Below, piece by piece: positions 47,241-59,017 of a DNA stretch of 64,000 nt. Every line of letters begins with the position of its first letter. Position 1 is the first letter of the stretch. Under the pieces are notes generated by a model. The model did no database searches and had not been told where the DNA came from. It saw only the letters and a program-made list of their open reading frames with translations. Origin of the DNA: Rhodococcus sp. WMMA185 (lineage in GTDB: Bacteria > Actinomycetota > Actinomycetes > Mycobacteriales > Mycobacteriaceae); the NCBI RefSeq assembly GCF_001767395.1, contig NZ_CP017014.1, positions 806,001 through 870,000 of the forward strand, read 5' to 3'. A program made the position numbers and the translations under genes.

Positions 47241-48963
47241 CACGGTCCGAGACAAGCAACAGTTCGGCGTTCTGGTCCCGGGACTTGCCCCCCTTGGAGG
47301 GATTGCCGTTGGGGTCGTTGAAGGCGAATTCCCGGTACAGCGACGCAAGCCCCGTCGGCGAGAGATCGGTGTAGTCGACGGAATACGGGCTGTCGGCTTC
47401 GAACAAGGTGGTGAAGAGCGAGATGGTGCCGTCCTCGTTGTCGGCCACCTCGATGATCCGCCCGAGTTGGGGGAAGTCGATGTGCGATGCCGTATTGATC
47501 TCCCAGAACGACTGCCCCGGAGTGTCCCCCTCCTTGGGCCTGATCTTGTTCCTGTGGCTGTGTCCGTTGACCCACGCGAGCACGTTCGGGAACCTGTGCA
47601 GCAGATCCACCACCTCGGCGCCGGGCACTCGGCGCTCCGACGGGTTCGTCGGGTCCTTGCGTAGATTGTTCATGCTGCTCGTGTGGTGGCTGAACAGCAC
47701 GAACCAGGTGTCGGTGCCCTGTCGCGACACAGGTGAGCCGTCGGTATCGAAGTACCGGCTACTGCCCGCGATCAAAGTATCCTCGAGCCACTTGAACTGC
47801 TCTTCACCGAGCGATCCTTCGGCGAAGCCGGCGTGGTTCGTGGAGTCCATTCCGATCCCGACGACGCCTGGGGCCATCTCGAAGGTGTAGTAGCCGATCC
47901 CGGTCTCGTCCGCATCCGGTGCGAAACCGTGGCCGACGGGGCCTGGGCCTTTGTGCTTCGGTTTCAGGTGTTCGGCGATGAACTCGCGTGGCGTGAACGG
48001 TTTGCGGGCGGGATCGGATGTGACCCTTTGTGCCCCCTTGGTGAACGAGGACAGGGTGGCAAACACAAGCTCGGCGTCGCCGGAGGCGGCGGCGGAGCCG
48101 AGGACGTCCAGCTGTTCCGCTGATCCCGGTTCCATGAACTTCCACGAACCGGTGTACATCCGCTCGAGCAGCGGGACACCTGTCGGAATGCTGCCTACCA
48201 CTGTGTCGTCGTGATTGCCGAACACGCAGTACCACGGGGTGTTCAGTCCCGGGCTGTAGAAGGGGGCGATAGCGGCGTCGAGCAGTCCCGGAATGTCGGG
48301 ATATCCGGCCTTCTTGTACTTGTCCTGGATCGACTTTCCTGGGTTCCAGTACAGATCCACACCCGAGTCCTGCACACCTTCGTAGGTGTCGGGATCGCCC
48401 GTGTTAGGGGTGATGGTGCCACCGTTCATGGCGGTGAGGAACCACTCCAGTTCGGCGAATTCCTTGTTGTCGGTGTTGTCTCCGGTGGTCACGACCGCGT
48501 CGAACTTGCGCTGGGTGTGCGGTCCGGATGCGATTGCATTGATTCGCTTGACCAGGGCGGTGAGGCCCTGGACTGTCAGCGTCTCCTGGGGGCGGAAGGC
48601 GGCGCCGTTGTAGGAGTCGAGGAACTCGAAGCGCAGCGGTGACTGAGTATCAATGAGGTGAACGTCCGTGATCTGCACGAAGGAGGCGAGGGCGGTGCGC
48701 CGGTCCTCGCGGCCGCTCTTGGCCTCGGCAAGTTCTTCGCGGATGACCGTCGCCCAGCCCGGTCCCGCGACGAGGCGGCGATATCCGGAGCTGCCGTCGG
48801 GGCTGGCTACCGCTTCGAGAGTGGTGCCGGCGGCGGCGGAGGAGGTGGGTAGCGGTACCGCGCCTGCGTATTGCAAACCCCAAGGGCGCGTTCCGAATCC
48901 CACCGCCCCCACAGCTCCGAGCCCCGCGAAAGTCAAGAATGAACGTCGAGTGATATCAGCCAC
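47236..48963 (-). CDS. Tat-exported metallophosphoesterase 1 (TIGR03767-type)
   Basis: The 575-aa product has a twin-arginine signal (MADITRRSFLTFAGLGAVGA) and a calcineurin-like phosphoesterase domain with every metal motif. These are D-x-H in ITDVHLID, GDNTDNKE, GNHDDT, HHT and GHSHRN. This is the actinobacterial TIGR03767-like exported metallophosphoesterase group. GTG 48963 was chosen. It is followed upstream by a close paralogue at 49073, with 109 bases between, so a tandem duplication is clear. Substrate unknown. Confidence 0.93.
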   Translation of the reverse strand: MADITRRSFLTFAGLGAVGAVGFGTRPWGLQYAGAVPLPTSSAAAGTTLEAVASPDGSSGYRRLVAGPGWATVIREELAEAKSGREDRRTALASFVQITDVHLIDTQSPLRFEFLDSYNGAAFRPQETLTVQGLTALVKRINAIASGPHTQRKFDAVVTTGDNTDNKEFAELEWFLTAMNGGTITPNTGDPDTYEGVQDSGVDLYWNPGKSIQDKYKKAGYPDIPGLLDAAIAPFYSPGLNTPWYCVFGNHDDTVVGSIPTGVPLLERMYTGSWKFMEPGSAEQLDVLGSAAASGDAELVFATLSSFTKGAQRVTSDPARKPFTPREFIAEHLKPKHKGPGPVGHGFAPDADETGIGYYTFEMAPGVVGIGMDSTNHAGFAEGSLGEEQFKWLEDTLIAGSSRYFDTDGSPVSRQGTDTWFVLFSHHTSSMNNLRKDPTNPSERRVPGAEVVDLLHRFPNVLAWVNGHSHRNKIRPKEGDTPGQSFWEINTASHIDFPQLGRIIEVADNEDGTISLFTTLFEADSPYSVDYTDLSPTGLASLYREFAFNDPNGNPSKGGKSRDQNAELLLVSDRG

Positions 48964-49072
48964 GCGGGCACACTACGCGAGGGATCGTCGACCGAAAGCC
49001 GATTCCGTGATCCACGACGCAGTGACGCTCACCACATCGCCCGGAGTGAAGCCGGGGCCGGTGTGATGGGCA

Positions 49073-50791
49073 TCAACGACCTGACGGGAGCAACAGTTCG
49101 ACGTTGCGGTCGCCCTCGCCGCCGGTCTTGAGTTCTACCTTGGCGTGAATGTCGTTGAAGGAAAACTCCCGATACAGCGATGCCAACCCCAGGGGTGAGA
49201 GGTCGGTGTAGTCGACCGAATATGGGCTGTCGGCCTCGAACAGGGTGGCGAGGAGGGAGACCGTGCCGTCCTGGTTGTCGGCCACCTCGATGATTCGTCC
49301 GAGTTGGGGGAAATCGATGTGCGATGCGGTGTTGATCTCCCAGAACGACTGCTCCGGGTTGTCCCCTCGCTGTGGTGTGATCCTGTTCTCATGAGTGTGG
49401 CCGTTGACCCACGCGAGCACGTTCGGGAACCGGTGTAGCAGATCCACCAACTCGGCACCGGGTATCCGGCGTTCGCGCGGGTCGGTCGGATCCGGTTCGA
49501 GGTTGTCCATGGTGTCACTGGTGTGGTGGCTGAACAGGATGAACCAGCTGTCATTGACGGAATTCGAGACCGGTGAGCCGTCCGAGTCGAAATAGCGACT
49601 GCTCCCGTCCTTCAGGGTTTGCTCGATCCACTTGAACTGTGCCTCGCCGAGCGAGCCGTCGATGAAGCCGGCACGGTTGGTGGAGTCCATGCTGATGCCG
49701 ATGACACCAGGGGCGATCTCGAAGGTGTAATAGCCGATCCCGGTCTGGCCGGCATCCGGCGCGAAACCGTGGCCTCTCGGTCCCGGGCCTTCGTTGGCCG
49801 GATCGAGGTGTGCCGCAATGAATTCTTCCGGCGTGAAGGGTTTCCGGGACAGGTCGGGTGTGACCTCCCGCGGCTTCGAGGTGAACGCGGCCAGTGCGTT
49901 GAACACGTCTCCTGCGCTACCGGTACTGGAGGCGGAGCCCAGGGAACTCGTTTCCTCGGATGTGGGCACCTCCATCTTCTTCGAGCCGATGTACATGTCT
50001 TCGAGCAGGCCGATGCCGTTCGGGAGGGTGCCCTGTACCGAATCGTCGTGATTGCCGAACACGCAGTACCACGGGGTGTTCAGGCCGGGGCTCGAGAACG
50101 AGGTGAGTGCGGCGGGTAGAAAGTCTGGCAGCTCAGGGAACCCGGCCTTCTTGTACATGTCCTGGATCGACGAGCCAGGGTTCCAGTACAGGTCTGCACC
50201 CGAGTTCTGCACACCCTCGTATTCGGCCTTGCCGGTGTTGGGGATGATGGTGCCGCCGTTCATGGCGGTGAGGAACCAGTTCAGTTCGACGGTTTCCTTG
50301 TTGTCGGTGTTGTCTCCGGTGGTCACGACTGCGTCGAACGCGCGCCCGGTGTGCGGGCCGGAGGCGAGCGAGTTGACCCTCCTGACCAGGGCGGCGAGGC
50401 CCTGAGCAGTGAGCGTCTCCTGGGGGCGGAAGGCCGAGGGTTCGAGGGGGTGGAGGTATTCGACGCGGGCGGGGGACTGGGCATCGACTATGTGGACGTC
50501 AGTTAATTGCACGAAGGAGGCGAGGGCAGTGCGCCGACCTTCGCGCCCGGCCTGAGCTGAGACGAGCTCCTCGCGGACGATATTCGGCCAGCCGGCTCCC
50601 GCCATGAGCTTGCGGTATCCGGAGCTACCGTTGGGGCGGGCCACGGCCTCGAGCGTGGTACCGGCGCCGGAGGTGGGCAGCGGTTGCGCGCCTGCGTATT
50701 GCAAACCCCAAGGGCGCGTACTCAATCCCACTGCCCCTACCGCACCGAGCCCAGCAAATGTCAGGAATGAACGTCTTGTGATGTCAGCCAC
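49073..50791 (-). CDS. Tat-exported metallophosphoesterase 2 (tandem paralogue)
   Basis: The 572-aa product is a close paralogue of the gene at 47236 along the whole length. It has the same signal (MADITRRSFLTFAGLGAVGA) and metal motifs (LTDVHIVDA, GDNTDNKE, GNHDDS, GHTHEN). Divergence is strongest between about residues 220 and 330. I chose GTG 50791, matching the paralogue; GTG 50809 would add six residues. Because it lies first on this strand, a promoter at about 50800-50850 may serve both genes. Exported by Tat. Confidence 0.93.
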   Translation of the reverse strand: MADITRRSFLTFAGLGAVGAVGLSTRPWGLQYAGAQPLPTSGAGTTLEAVARPNGSSGYRKLMAGAGWPNIVREELVSAQAGREGRRTALASFVQLTDVHIVDAQSPARVEYLHPLEPSAFRPQETLTAQGLAALVRRVNSLASGPHTGRAFDAVVTTGDNTDNKETVELNWFLTAMNGGTIIPNTGKAEYEGVQNSGADLYWNPGSSIQDMYKKAGFPELPDFLPAALTSFSSPGLNTPWYCVFGNHDDSVQGTLPNGIGLLEDMYIGSKKMEVPTSEETSSLGSASSTGSAGDVFNALAAFTSKPREVTPDLSRKPFTPEEFIAAHLDPANEGPGPRGHGFAPDAGQTGIGYYTFEIAPGVIGISMDSTNRAGFIDGSLGEAQFKWIEQTLKDGSSRYFDSDGSPVSNSVNDSWFILFSHHTSDTMDNLEPDPTDPRERRIPGAELVDLLHRFPNVLAWVNGHTHENRITPQRGDNPEQSFWEINTASHIDFPQLGRIIEVADNQDGTVSLLATLFEADSPYSVDYTDLSPLGLASLYREFSFNDIHAKVELKTGGEGDRNVELLLPSGR

Positions 50792-51186
50792 GCCGGTACC
50801 ATACGTCACGAATCGTTAAACAGCGAGGCTTTCTGTGATCAACGCTACATCAACCGTTAATGTCCGATTTACCTAGTATTCAGAAACCCGCGTAAGAACC
50901 TGCCTCGAGTAAAGACCTCGCGGTACTGGCATCGGGTTGTCGAGGTGCGCGAATTCTCCGGCCGCACGCCTCGATCCGATCCTTGTTCCGTTTCCAGTTC
51001 CGGCGGAGACCACACCGGGACCCTGCTCCTTGAGGGTTGGCACTCTCGCGTATAGAGTGCCAAGTGGCGCCGATCGAGCTCCGGCACCCGCGACGACGGG
51101 GCGTGTGAAGTGCCGTATACGGAACACTCAAACATAGAGTCCGAGGAAGGCCTCGGACCTAGATACCCCAAAGTGGAGGGCTCATC
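50792..51186. promoter_or_regulatory. Intergenic region upstream of groES (395 bases)
   Basis: It holds the divergent promoter of the metallophosphoesterase pair near 50800-50850, where an AT-rich stretch is seen. Further right are the groES promoter (TTGAGG at 51030, TATAGA at 51051, spacing 15) and the CIRCE operator. A GTG-start ribosome-binding site GTGGAGGGCTCATC precedes groES. Small frames on both strands here look non-coding. Confidence 0.6.
51037..51063. promoter_or_regulatory. CIRCE operator (HrcA binding site) of groES-groEL
   Basis: TTGGCACTC-N9-GAGTGCCAA, perfectly palindromic over 9+9 bases, lies 124 bases before groES. It matches the CIRCE consensus with a single symmetric change per arm and covers the -10-like TATAGA, the usual repressor position. 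HrcA should therefore repress groES-groEL1 here; hrcA itself is not in the window. Confidence 0.92.
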
Positions 51187-51486
51187 GTGGCGAGCGTGAA
51201 CATCAAGCCGCTCGAGGACAAGATCCTCGTCCAGGCCAACGAGGCAGAGACGACGACCGCCTCTGGCCTGGTCATTCCCGACACGGCCAAGGAGAAGCCC
51301 CAGGAGGGCACCGTCGTCGCAGTCGGCGAAGGCCGCGTCAACGAGCAGGGCAATCGCATCCCGGTCGACGTCAAGGAGGGTGACACGGTCATCTACTCCA
51401 AGTACGGCGGAACCGAGATCAAGTACGCCGGTGAGGAGTACTTGATCCTGTCGGCACGCGACGTGCTGGCTGTCGTCTCCAAGTAA
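51187..51486 (+). CDS. groES: Co-chaperonin GroES
   Basis: GroES is the heptameric lid of GroEL. The 99-aa product begins [20 protein letters not shown]. The mobile loop is at residues 17-34 ([20 protein letters not shown]), and the roof and core segment is [35 protein letters not shown] 51187 follows GGAGGG. It lies 94 bases before groEL, with a hairpin in the gap and a CIRCE operator upstream. Confidence 0.98.
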   Translation: MASVNIKPLEDKILVQANEAETTTASGLVIPDTAKEKPQEGTVVAVGEGRVNEQGNRIPVDVKEGDTVIYSKYGGTEIKYAGEEYLILSARDVLAVVSK

Positions 51487-51497
51487 GACATACGTGA

Positions 51498-51532
51498 TCC
51501 GCCCCGGTGTCCCCACAGGATCCCGGGGCGGA
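51498..51532 (+). other. Hairpin between groES and groEL
   Basis: A perfect 10-bp GC-rich stem (51498-51507 with 51523-51532) with a 15-base loop lies in the groES-groEL gap. It could attenuate or be processed to uncouple the two mRNAs, as has been described for mycobacterial groESL transcripts. Confidence 0.55.
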
Positions 51533-51550
51533 GTGCGTTCACGCGCGTAA

Positions 51551-53191
<1,641 letters not shown>

Positions 53192-53200
53192 CCACCCCGC

Positions 53201-53238
53201 AAGGACCCCCCGCATGGATCAGCATGCGGGGGGTCCTT
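53201..53238. terminator. Terminator after groEL1
   Basis: A perfect 16-bp stem (53201-53216 with 53223-53238) with a 6-base loop is followed by TTCTCGTTGT. It lies between groEL1 and the convergent whiB gene. Confidence 0.85.
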
Positions 53239-53279
53239 CTCGTTGTGGAGGAGGTAGATCGCCTAGTTGGGCTGGGTGG

Positions 53280-53573
53280 TCAGGCGGCGATACCCCGGCG
53301 GCGTTGGCGGGTGCGGCCCTCGCGTTCGGTCTCGGACATGCCGCCCCAAATTCCGTACGGCTCTGAAACTCTCAGCGCGTGGTCACGACACTCGGTAAGG
53401 ACGGGGCAGCGGTTGCACATCTCCTTGGCGCGCCTCTCTCGCTGTTTACGTGCTCGTCCCCGCTCGCCGTCGGGGTGGAAGAACATCGAGGAGTCGACGC
53501 CACGGCACAGTCCGTGCATTTGCCAGTCCCAGATATCCGCGTTGGCGCCGGGAAGGTCGTCGGGTGCAGGCAT
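53280..53573 (-). CDS. whiB3: WhiB-family redox transcription factor WhiB3-like
   Basis: WhiB proteins bind a [4Fe-4S] cluster and partner the principal sigma factor, with roles in redox and lipid control. The 97-aa product has cluster ligands C23, C53, C56 and C62 in C-x29-C-x2-C-x5-C. The GIWGG turn is at residues 74-78, and a basic C-terminal DNA-binding tail follows. The N-terminus (NADIWDWQMHGLCRGVDSSM) matches WhiB3 more closely than other WhiB proteins, and the neighbours match M. tuberculosis whiB3. The tail after the turn is shorter than in mycobacterial WhiB3. Confidence 0.92.
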   Translation of the reverse strand: MPAPDDLPGANADIWDWQMHGLCRGVDSSMFFHPDGERGRARKQRERRAKEMCNRCPVLTECRDHALRVSEPYGIWGGMSETEREGRTRQRRRGIAA

Positions 53574-54147
53574 ATGGGCTCCTTACTTGCGAACTCGCCT
53601 CAGGCGACGAACACACTGCCGCCCTGAAGGTTCGAGCCACCGAATCATTTTCATGGCTAACAGTAGGGCCGTGTGCGAAATCACGTCAACAGGGTGGGAA
53701 GTGGGAAATTGCATATCGAGAATTCCGAAAATCACCCTGAAGAATGTTTACTTCCCGATGAATCTGTGATCATGTTCGACGTTCGTGAGGCGCAAACTGC
53801 GGATACCGAAGCCGGGACGCTGCGCGACGTTCATCTGAAATATGCAGGTAGGCGCAGTGTTTGTCTGCCCGGGCGGATTGGTGCCCGCGTGCGCAACCAA
53901 ATGTTCAGATAATCGAAACAGAAGCTTCGGTTGCGGAAATCTGAAATTTCTACAAATCGAAGAAAATAGACGCCATCCCGAATAGCGACCCGAAAAACCG
54001 ACTTGTTGAATCTTTTTCCATCCTTTCTGTCCGCCATTCTGATTTTTGTGAACGATAATTCACACCGATGCGTGCGATGTTCGATGGGTGCGGAATGCCG
54101 GGTTACGCACGGGCGAGGTTCTTCGCTCCGCTCGTCCGGACGATGAG
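53574..54147. promoter_or_regulatory. Long intergenic region with an AT-rich island next to whiB3
   Basis: About 570 bases separate divergent whiB3 and the TPR-like gene. Bases 53920-54070 are strikingly AT-rich for this genome, with runs such as TCTTTTTCC and GATTTTTG. Candidate promoters for both genes must lie here. Small frames at 53673-53912 (+) and 53831-54391 (-) are of low coding quality. A small RNA or an H-NS-like (Lsr2) target could be hidden in the AT island; that is inference. Confidence 0.5.
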
Positions 54148-54996
54148 ATGATGTCGCCCGTGCCTGACCCGACGATTCTCTGCCGTGATATGACCGAGTC
54201 CCTGGCCGACGCGGCGTTCGGTACCCGCCCGGGCGAACTCGAGCTCCCGGGGTCCGCTGTTCCTGTAGAGCGCTGGATGCGAGCTGTGGCGTGGGGCGGG
54301 CAGGGGCATTACAGCCGGTCCCGCGCGGAACTAGCGACGCTGGCAGGCATCGCCGGGGAAGATTCCGTGGCCTCGTTGGCTTGGAGCACACAGGCCTCGC
54401 TCCTGAGGCAGCTCGGCTGGCACAGTATCGCGGCCGGATTCGACGGTAAGGCCCTGGCTCTGGCGGGGATGGGGCGTGAGGGTGCTGCGGAGACCCCGCT
54501 CATGCGAGAAGCACGGTGTGACGCACTCACCGGACTTGCGGCGGACGCCCTGGGGTGCGGTCGGCTGGCACTGGGTTGGCGGTTGCTCGATCGCTGCGGT
54601 ACGCGGCTGACCGGTGGTGTGGGTCTTGCGATGTGGCGACAGCGCGTGCGGCATCACTGGGTGAGTGCGGAACTGTCCCTGGCCGGCGGAGACTTCGCGG
54701 GCGCCAGGCGCCACGCCGATGCTGCGGCAGAAATTTCTCGAGTTGCCGGGTCGGTTCGACATCACATCAAGTCGGATCTGTTGCGCAGTGCCTCGATGAC
54801 CGGAATGTCCGATTCGAGCCCCGCGGTCCGGCTTGCAGCAGATGTACTCGGCAGGTGTGACGAATACGGCCTCATGCCTCTGAAGTGGGCTGCTGCGATG
54901 TTGCTCAGTGGTGTGTCGAATGATTCACATGCGGAGGGGATTCGTCTGGAGTGCGAAGAGATTATCCGGGCGAGGGGTGGACGCTTCCGGATCTGA
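54148..54996 (+). CDS. TPR/helical-repeat hypothetical protein (Rv3415c position)
   Basis: Not assigned to a function. The 282-aa product is all-helical, with Ala/Leu-rich repeats such as YSRSRAELATLAGIAGEDSV, SLAWSTQASLLRQLGWHSIA and AELSLAGGDFAGARRHADAA that look tetratricopeptide-like. There is no signal peptide or transmembrane helix. I chose ATG 54148; GTG 54088 is an alternative start, and ATG 54190 a later one. It lies between whiB3 and sigD, as does Rv3415c in M. tuberculosis, which supports a real gene and a possible regulatory or structural role. Confidence 0.7.
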   Translation: MMSPVPDPTILCRDMTESLADAAFGTRPGELELPGSAVPVERWMRAVAWGGQGHYSRSRAELATLAGIAGEDSVASLAWSTQASLLRQLGWHSIAAGFDGKALALAGMGREGAAETPLMREARCDALTGLAADALGCGRLALGWRLLDRCGTRLTGGVGLAMWRQRVRHHWVSAELSLAGGDFAGARRHADAAAEISRVAGSVRHHIKSDLLRSASMTGMSDSSPAVRLAADVLGRCDEYGLMPLKWAAAMLLSGVSNDSHAEGIRLECEEIIRARGGRFRI

Positions 54997-55150
54997 CGCT
55001 ACCGACCGCCAGATTCCCGGGAGAATTTTGCCCGAATCCGGTTCAATACCGCTCGGTAGGCACCGTTACCCTTGGGGGTGTTCCGCTGAGCGCGGGAGCC
55101 CACCCGTCATATCGGGTGGTGCCACTGTAACGCCAGGACGTTCAGCCACG

Positions 55151-55729
55151 ATGACTAATACGAGCGAGGAGTTGGACTCAGCCGTCTCTGCTGCAAAGCA
55201 GGGCGACCGGGCTGCTCTAGCTCTGGTCCTGGAAACAATTCGGCCCATGGTTGTGCGCTACTGCAGAGCCAGGGTCGGTGCTGCGGAGAGGGGGCAACTC
55301 TCGGCAGATGACGTGGCACAAGAAGTGTGTCTCGCCGTGATGACGGCCTTGCCTCGCTACGAGGATCAGGGCCGGCCGTTCATGGCGTTCGTCTATGGGA
55401 TCGCCGCGCACAAGGTCGCTGACGCGCATCGGACCTCCGGACGTAACAAGTCGGAGCCGTACGCCGAAGTACCAGATGTCGTAGCCAAAGACGACGGACC
55501 CGAACAGAGGGCGCTGGACTCGGAAGCGAGCAGACAGATGAACGAACTGCTGAGCACGCTGCCGGACAAGCATCGGGAGATTCTGATTCTCCGCCTCGTG
55601 GTCGGTATGTCGGCGGAAGAGACGGCCGCAGCCGTGGGCAGTACTGCGGGAGCTGTGCGTGTGGCTCAACACCGAGCCATTGCGAAACTGAAGAAGGAAG
55701 TAGCGAGGGCAGGTGAGAGGTTTGGCTAG
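55151..55729 (+). CDS. sigD: ECF RNA polymerase sigma factor SigD
   Basis: This is a group IV sigma factor for stress-response genes. The 192-aa product has the region 2 helices RALALVLETIRPMVVRYCRA and DDVAQEVCLAVMTALPRY (about residues 15-80). Region 4 is LPDKHREILILRLVVGMSAE and VGSTAGAVRVAQHRAIAKLK at about residues 136-180. I chose ATG 55151; upstream frame starts as far as 54908 overlap the preceding gene. It overlaps the anti-sigma gene by 17 bases, consistent with coupled synthesis of a sigma/anti-sigma pair. Confidence 0.93.
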   Translation: MTNTSEELDSAVSAAKQGDRAALALVLETIRPMVVRYCRARVGAAERGQLSADDVAQEVCLAVMTALPRYEDQGRPFMAFVYGIAAHKVADAHRTSGRNKSEPYAEVPDVVAKDDGPEQRALDSEASRQMNELLSTLPDKHREILILRLVVGMSAEETAAAVGSTAGAVRVAQHRAIAKLKKEVARAGERFG

Positions 55730-56729
55730 GGGTACTGGGCGCGACGGCAACAATCCCAATGCCGATCTCCCCGGAGACGACGCGCCGGTGGACGTAGCGG
55801 CTGTTCGGCGCGATGATGCGTTCATCGACGCTATCGCTGCCGATGGCCCGGTGTCGACGGATTCGCCGGAGCAATACGAGCTTGCGCTCCTGTTGGCCGA
55901 TTGGCGCGCGGACATCGGGGCGACTCCGATGCCGACCGACCCTTCGCTCGACGATGTGATCGCGGCCGTCGAGGCGTCGGAGGCGCGCTCGGCACGCAGC
56001 GCTGCCCTCGGAAGGCTCCGGCTGCTTCGACCCCTCGCCGCGGCTGCCGCCGGGATCGCGGTCGTCATGGGCGGCGCCACGATCTTCTCTTACAACGCCG
56101 AACCGGGCGATCCGCTGTGGAGCGTCAAGTCGGTCGTGTTCAGTCAGCAGGCAGACTCTACGGTCGCGAGGATCGACACCACCTCACAACTGGAGCAAGC
56201 CGAGCGGATGATCGCCGAGGGCGATGCCCCGCGCGCGAGGGACATGCTGGCAACCGCTGCAGACCGTGCTGGTGCTGTACGCGAACCGGATGTGCGCAGC
56301 GAACTCGAGGGGTGGCGTTCGAAGCTCGCCGCCGAGGTTGAGGAGATTGCGCCCACCACACCGGAAGCGACACCACCCCCCGCCACGACCACCACGAATG
56401 AGCCGACTGCGACAACCGAGCCGCCGTCCTCAGTCACCGGGACACCGGAATCCACGGTGCCGACTACCGATGCGTCCCCCACCAGCGCTGCGCCGACGGC
56501 GGGCCCCGGGGAACCGGCCAGTTCGCCGGGGCAGTCGCCGTCGCCCACGATGTCGCCGACGACGACACCGGACTCCACCATCGTCACGGTCACGCCTTCT
56601 CCTTCGCCTTCTCCTTCGCCGACGGAGGAGACGAGCATCGAACCGCCGGTTCGGCAGCCTTCGAACGGAACCTCGTCAGTGGAGCCCACCACCGCACCAA
56701 CGACCGTTCCTTTCACCGGCAGCGGGTAG
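55713..56729 (+). CDS. rsdA: Anti-sigma-D factor RsdA
   Basis: This membrane anti-sigma factor is predicted to hold SigD. The 338-aa product has an N-terminal RsdA sigma-binding domain (about residues 30-65, VRRDDAFIDAIAADG...LADWRADIG). One transmembrane helix lies at about residues 104-127, and a 205-residue exported part becomes a Thr/Pro/Ser-rich tail after residue 215. The tail contains PSPSPSPSP, encoded by a tandem 12-base unit near 56594-56617. GTG 55713 was chosen; TTG 55722 is possible. Release of SigD is expected after proteolysis. Confidence 0.9.
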   Translation: MRGLARGTGRDGNNPNADLPGDDAPVDVAAVRRDDAFIDAIAADGPVSTDSPEQYELALLLADWRADIGATPMPTDPSLDDVIAAVEASEARSARSAALGRLRLLRPLAAAAAGIAVVMGGATIFSYNAEPGDPLWSVKSVVFSQQADSTVARIDTTSQLEQAERMIAEGDAPRARDMLATAADRAGAVREPDVRSELEGWRSKLAAEVEEIAPTTPEATPPPATTTTNEPTATTEPPSSVTGTPESTVPTTDASPTSAAPTAGPGEPASSPGQSPSPTMSPTTTPDSTIVTVTPSPSPSPSPTEETSIEPPVRQPSNGTSSVEPTTAPTTVPFTGSG

Positions 56730-56752
56730 TCGACGCCGGGAGGAATTCGGCT

Positions 56753-56801
56753 TGATACGACTGTGGCCCGACGCTCAATGCGTCGGGCCACAGTCGTATC
56801 A
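56753..56801. terminator. Very strong bidirectional terminator rsdA/DUF5319
   Basis: A perfect 22-bp stem (56753-56774 with 56780-56801) with a 5-base loop is the longest inverted repeat in the window. It lies between convergent rsdA and the DUF5319 gene, 24 bases after the rsdA stop. Confidence 0.9.
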
Positions 56802-56815
56802 GTCGGTCGATAAGG

Positions 56816-57220
56816 TCAGGCGTCGAGGCCGTCCCCATGAAGCGCGTCGTTCATCGAGGCGTCCGCGTAGCCGCGGCAGTAGTCCCAAGTGACGTACGCC
56901 TCGGGAGTCGGGTCGTATGCCGGCTCGTGCGGGCGTACGGTGCCGTCGACCAACAGTTGGAGGAGGTTGGCGCGGAGCATGTCCCAGTCGTGATAGTGAT
57001 CTTGCTGGCAGTCCTCGCAGCACACGACGAGACCACGGATCCCTCGATGAGCCAGCAGCGACTCGTAGACGGTGAGGTCGGCCAAATCTTCCTCCACGGC
57101 GAGGCGCTCGTGAGGATCAAGTGGCTGACCTGGTTCGATCGCGTCGAGAGCGGTGGACGGGTCGACCGGGTCTCCGGCGAAGGGGTCCGGAGGCAGACCT
57201 GGAGGCAATTGATCTCGCAC
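56816..57220 (-). CDS. DUF5319 family protein (Rv3412-like)
   Basis: Function unknown. The 134-aa product begins MRDQLPPGLPPDPFAGDPVD and has the block VVCCEDCQQDHYHDWDMLRA at about residues 65-84. Its C-C-x-x-C and D-H-Y-H-D cluster could bind a metal. The tail includes HEPAYDPTPEAYVTWDYCRG. I chose GTG 57220, the conserved family start, over the GTG at 57301. It is soluble, with no signal peptide. Divergent from guaB2 and convergent with rsdA, as in M. tuberculosis. Confidence 0.9.
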   Translation of the reverse strand: MRDQLPPGLPPDPFAGDPVDPSTALDAIEPGQPLDPHERLAVEEDLADLTVYESLLAHRGIRGLVVCCEDCQQDHYHDWDMLRANLLQLLVDGTVRPHEPAYDPTPEAYVTWDYCRGYADASMNDALHGDGLDA

Positions 57221-58986
<1,766 letters not shown>

Positions 58987-59017
58987 CAACCTCACGATTC
59001 ACGAGAAAGGGACGCGT

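Noticed and set aside
51020..51070. HspR HAIR site near groES
   Set aside because: CTTGAG occurs once but lacks the paired half at the HAIR spacing; CIRCE explains the region.
53673..53912. 79-codon forward frame in the whiB3 upstream gap
   Set aside because: No ribosome-binding site or domain, and unlike nearby coding regions in composition; kept as intergenic.
53831..54391. 186-codon reverse frame overlapping the TPR-like gene
   Set aside because: Runs antisense into a more plausible gene and through the AT-rich island, with no domain.
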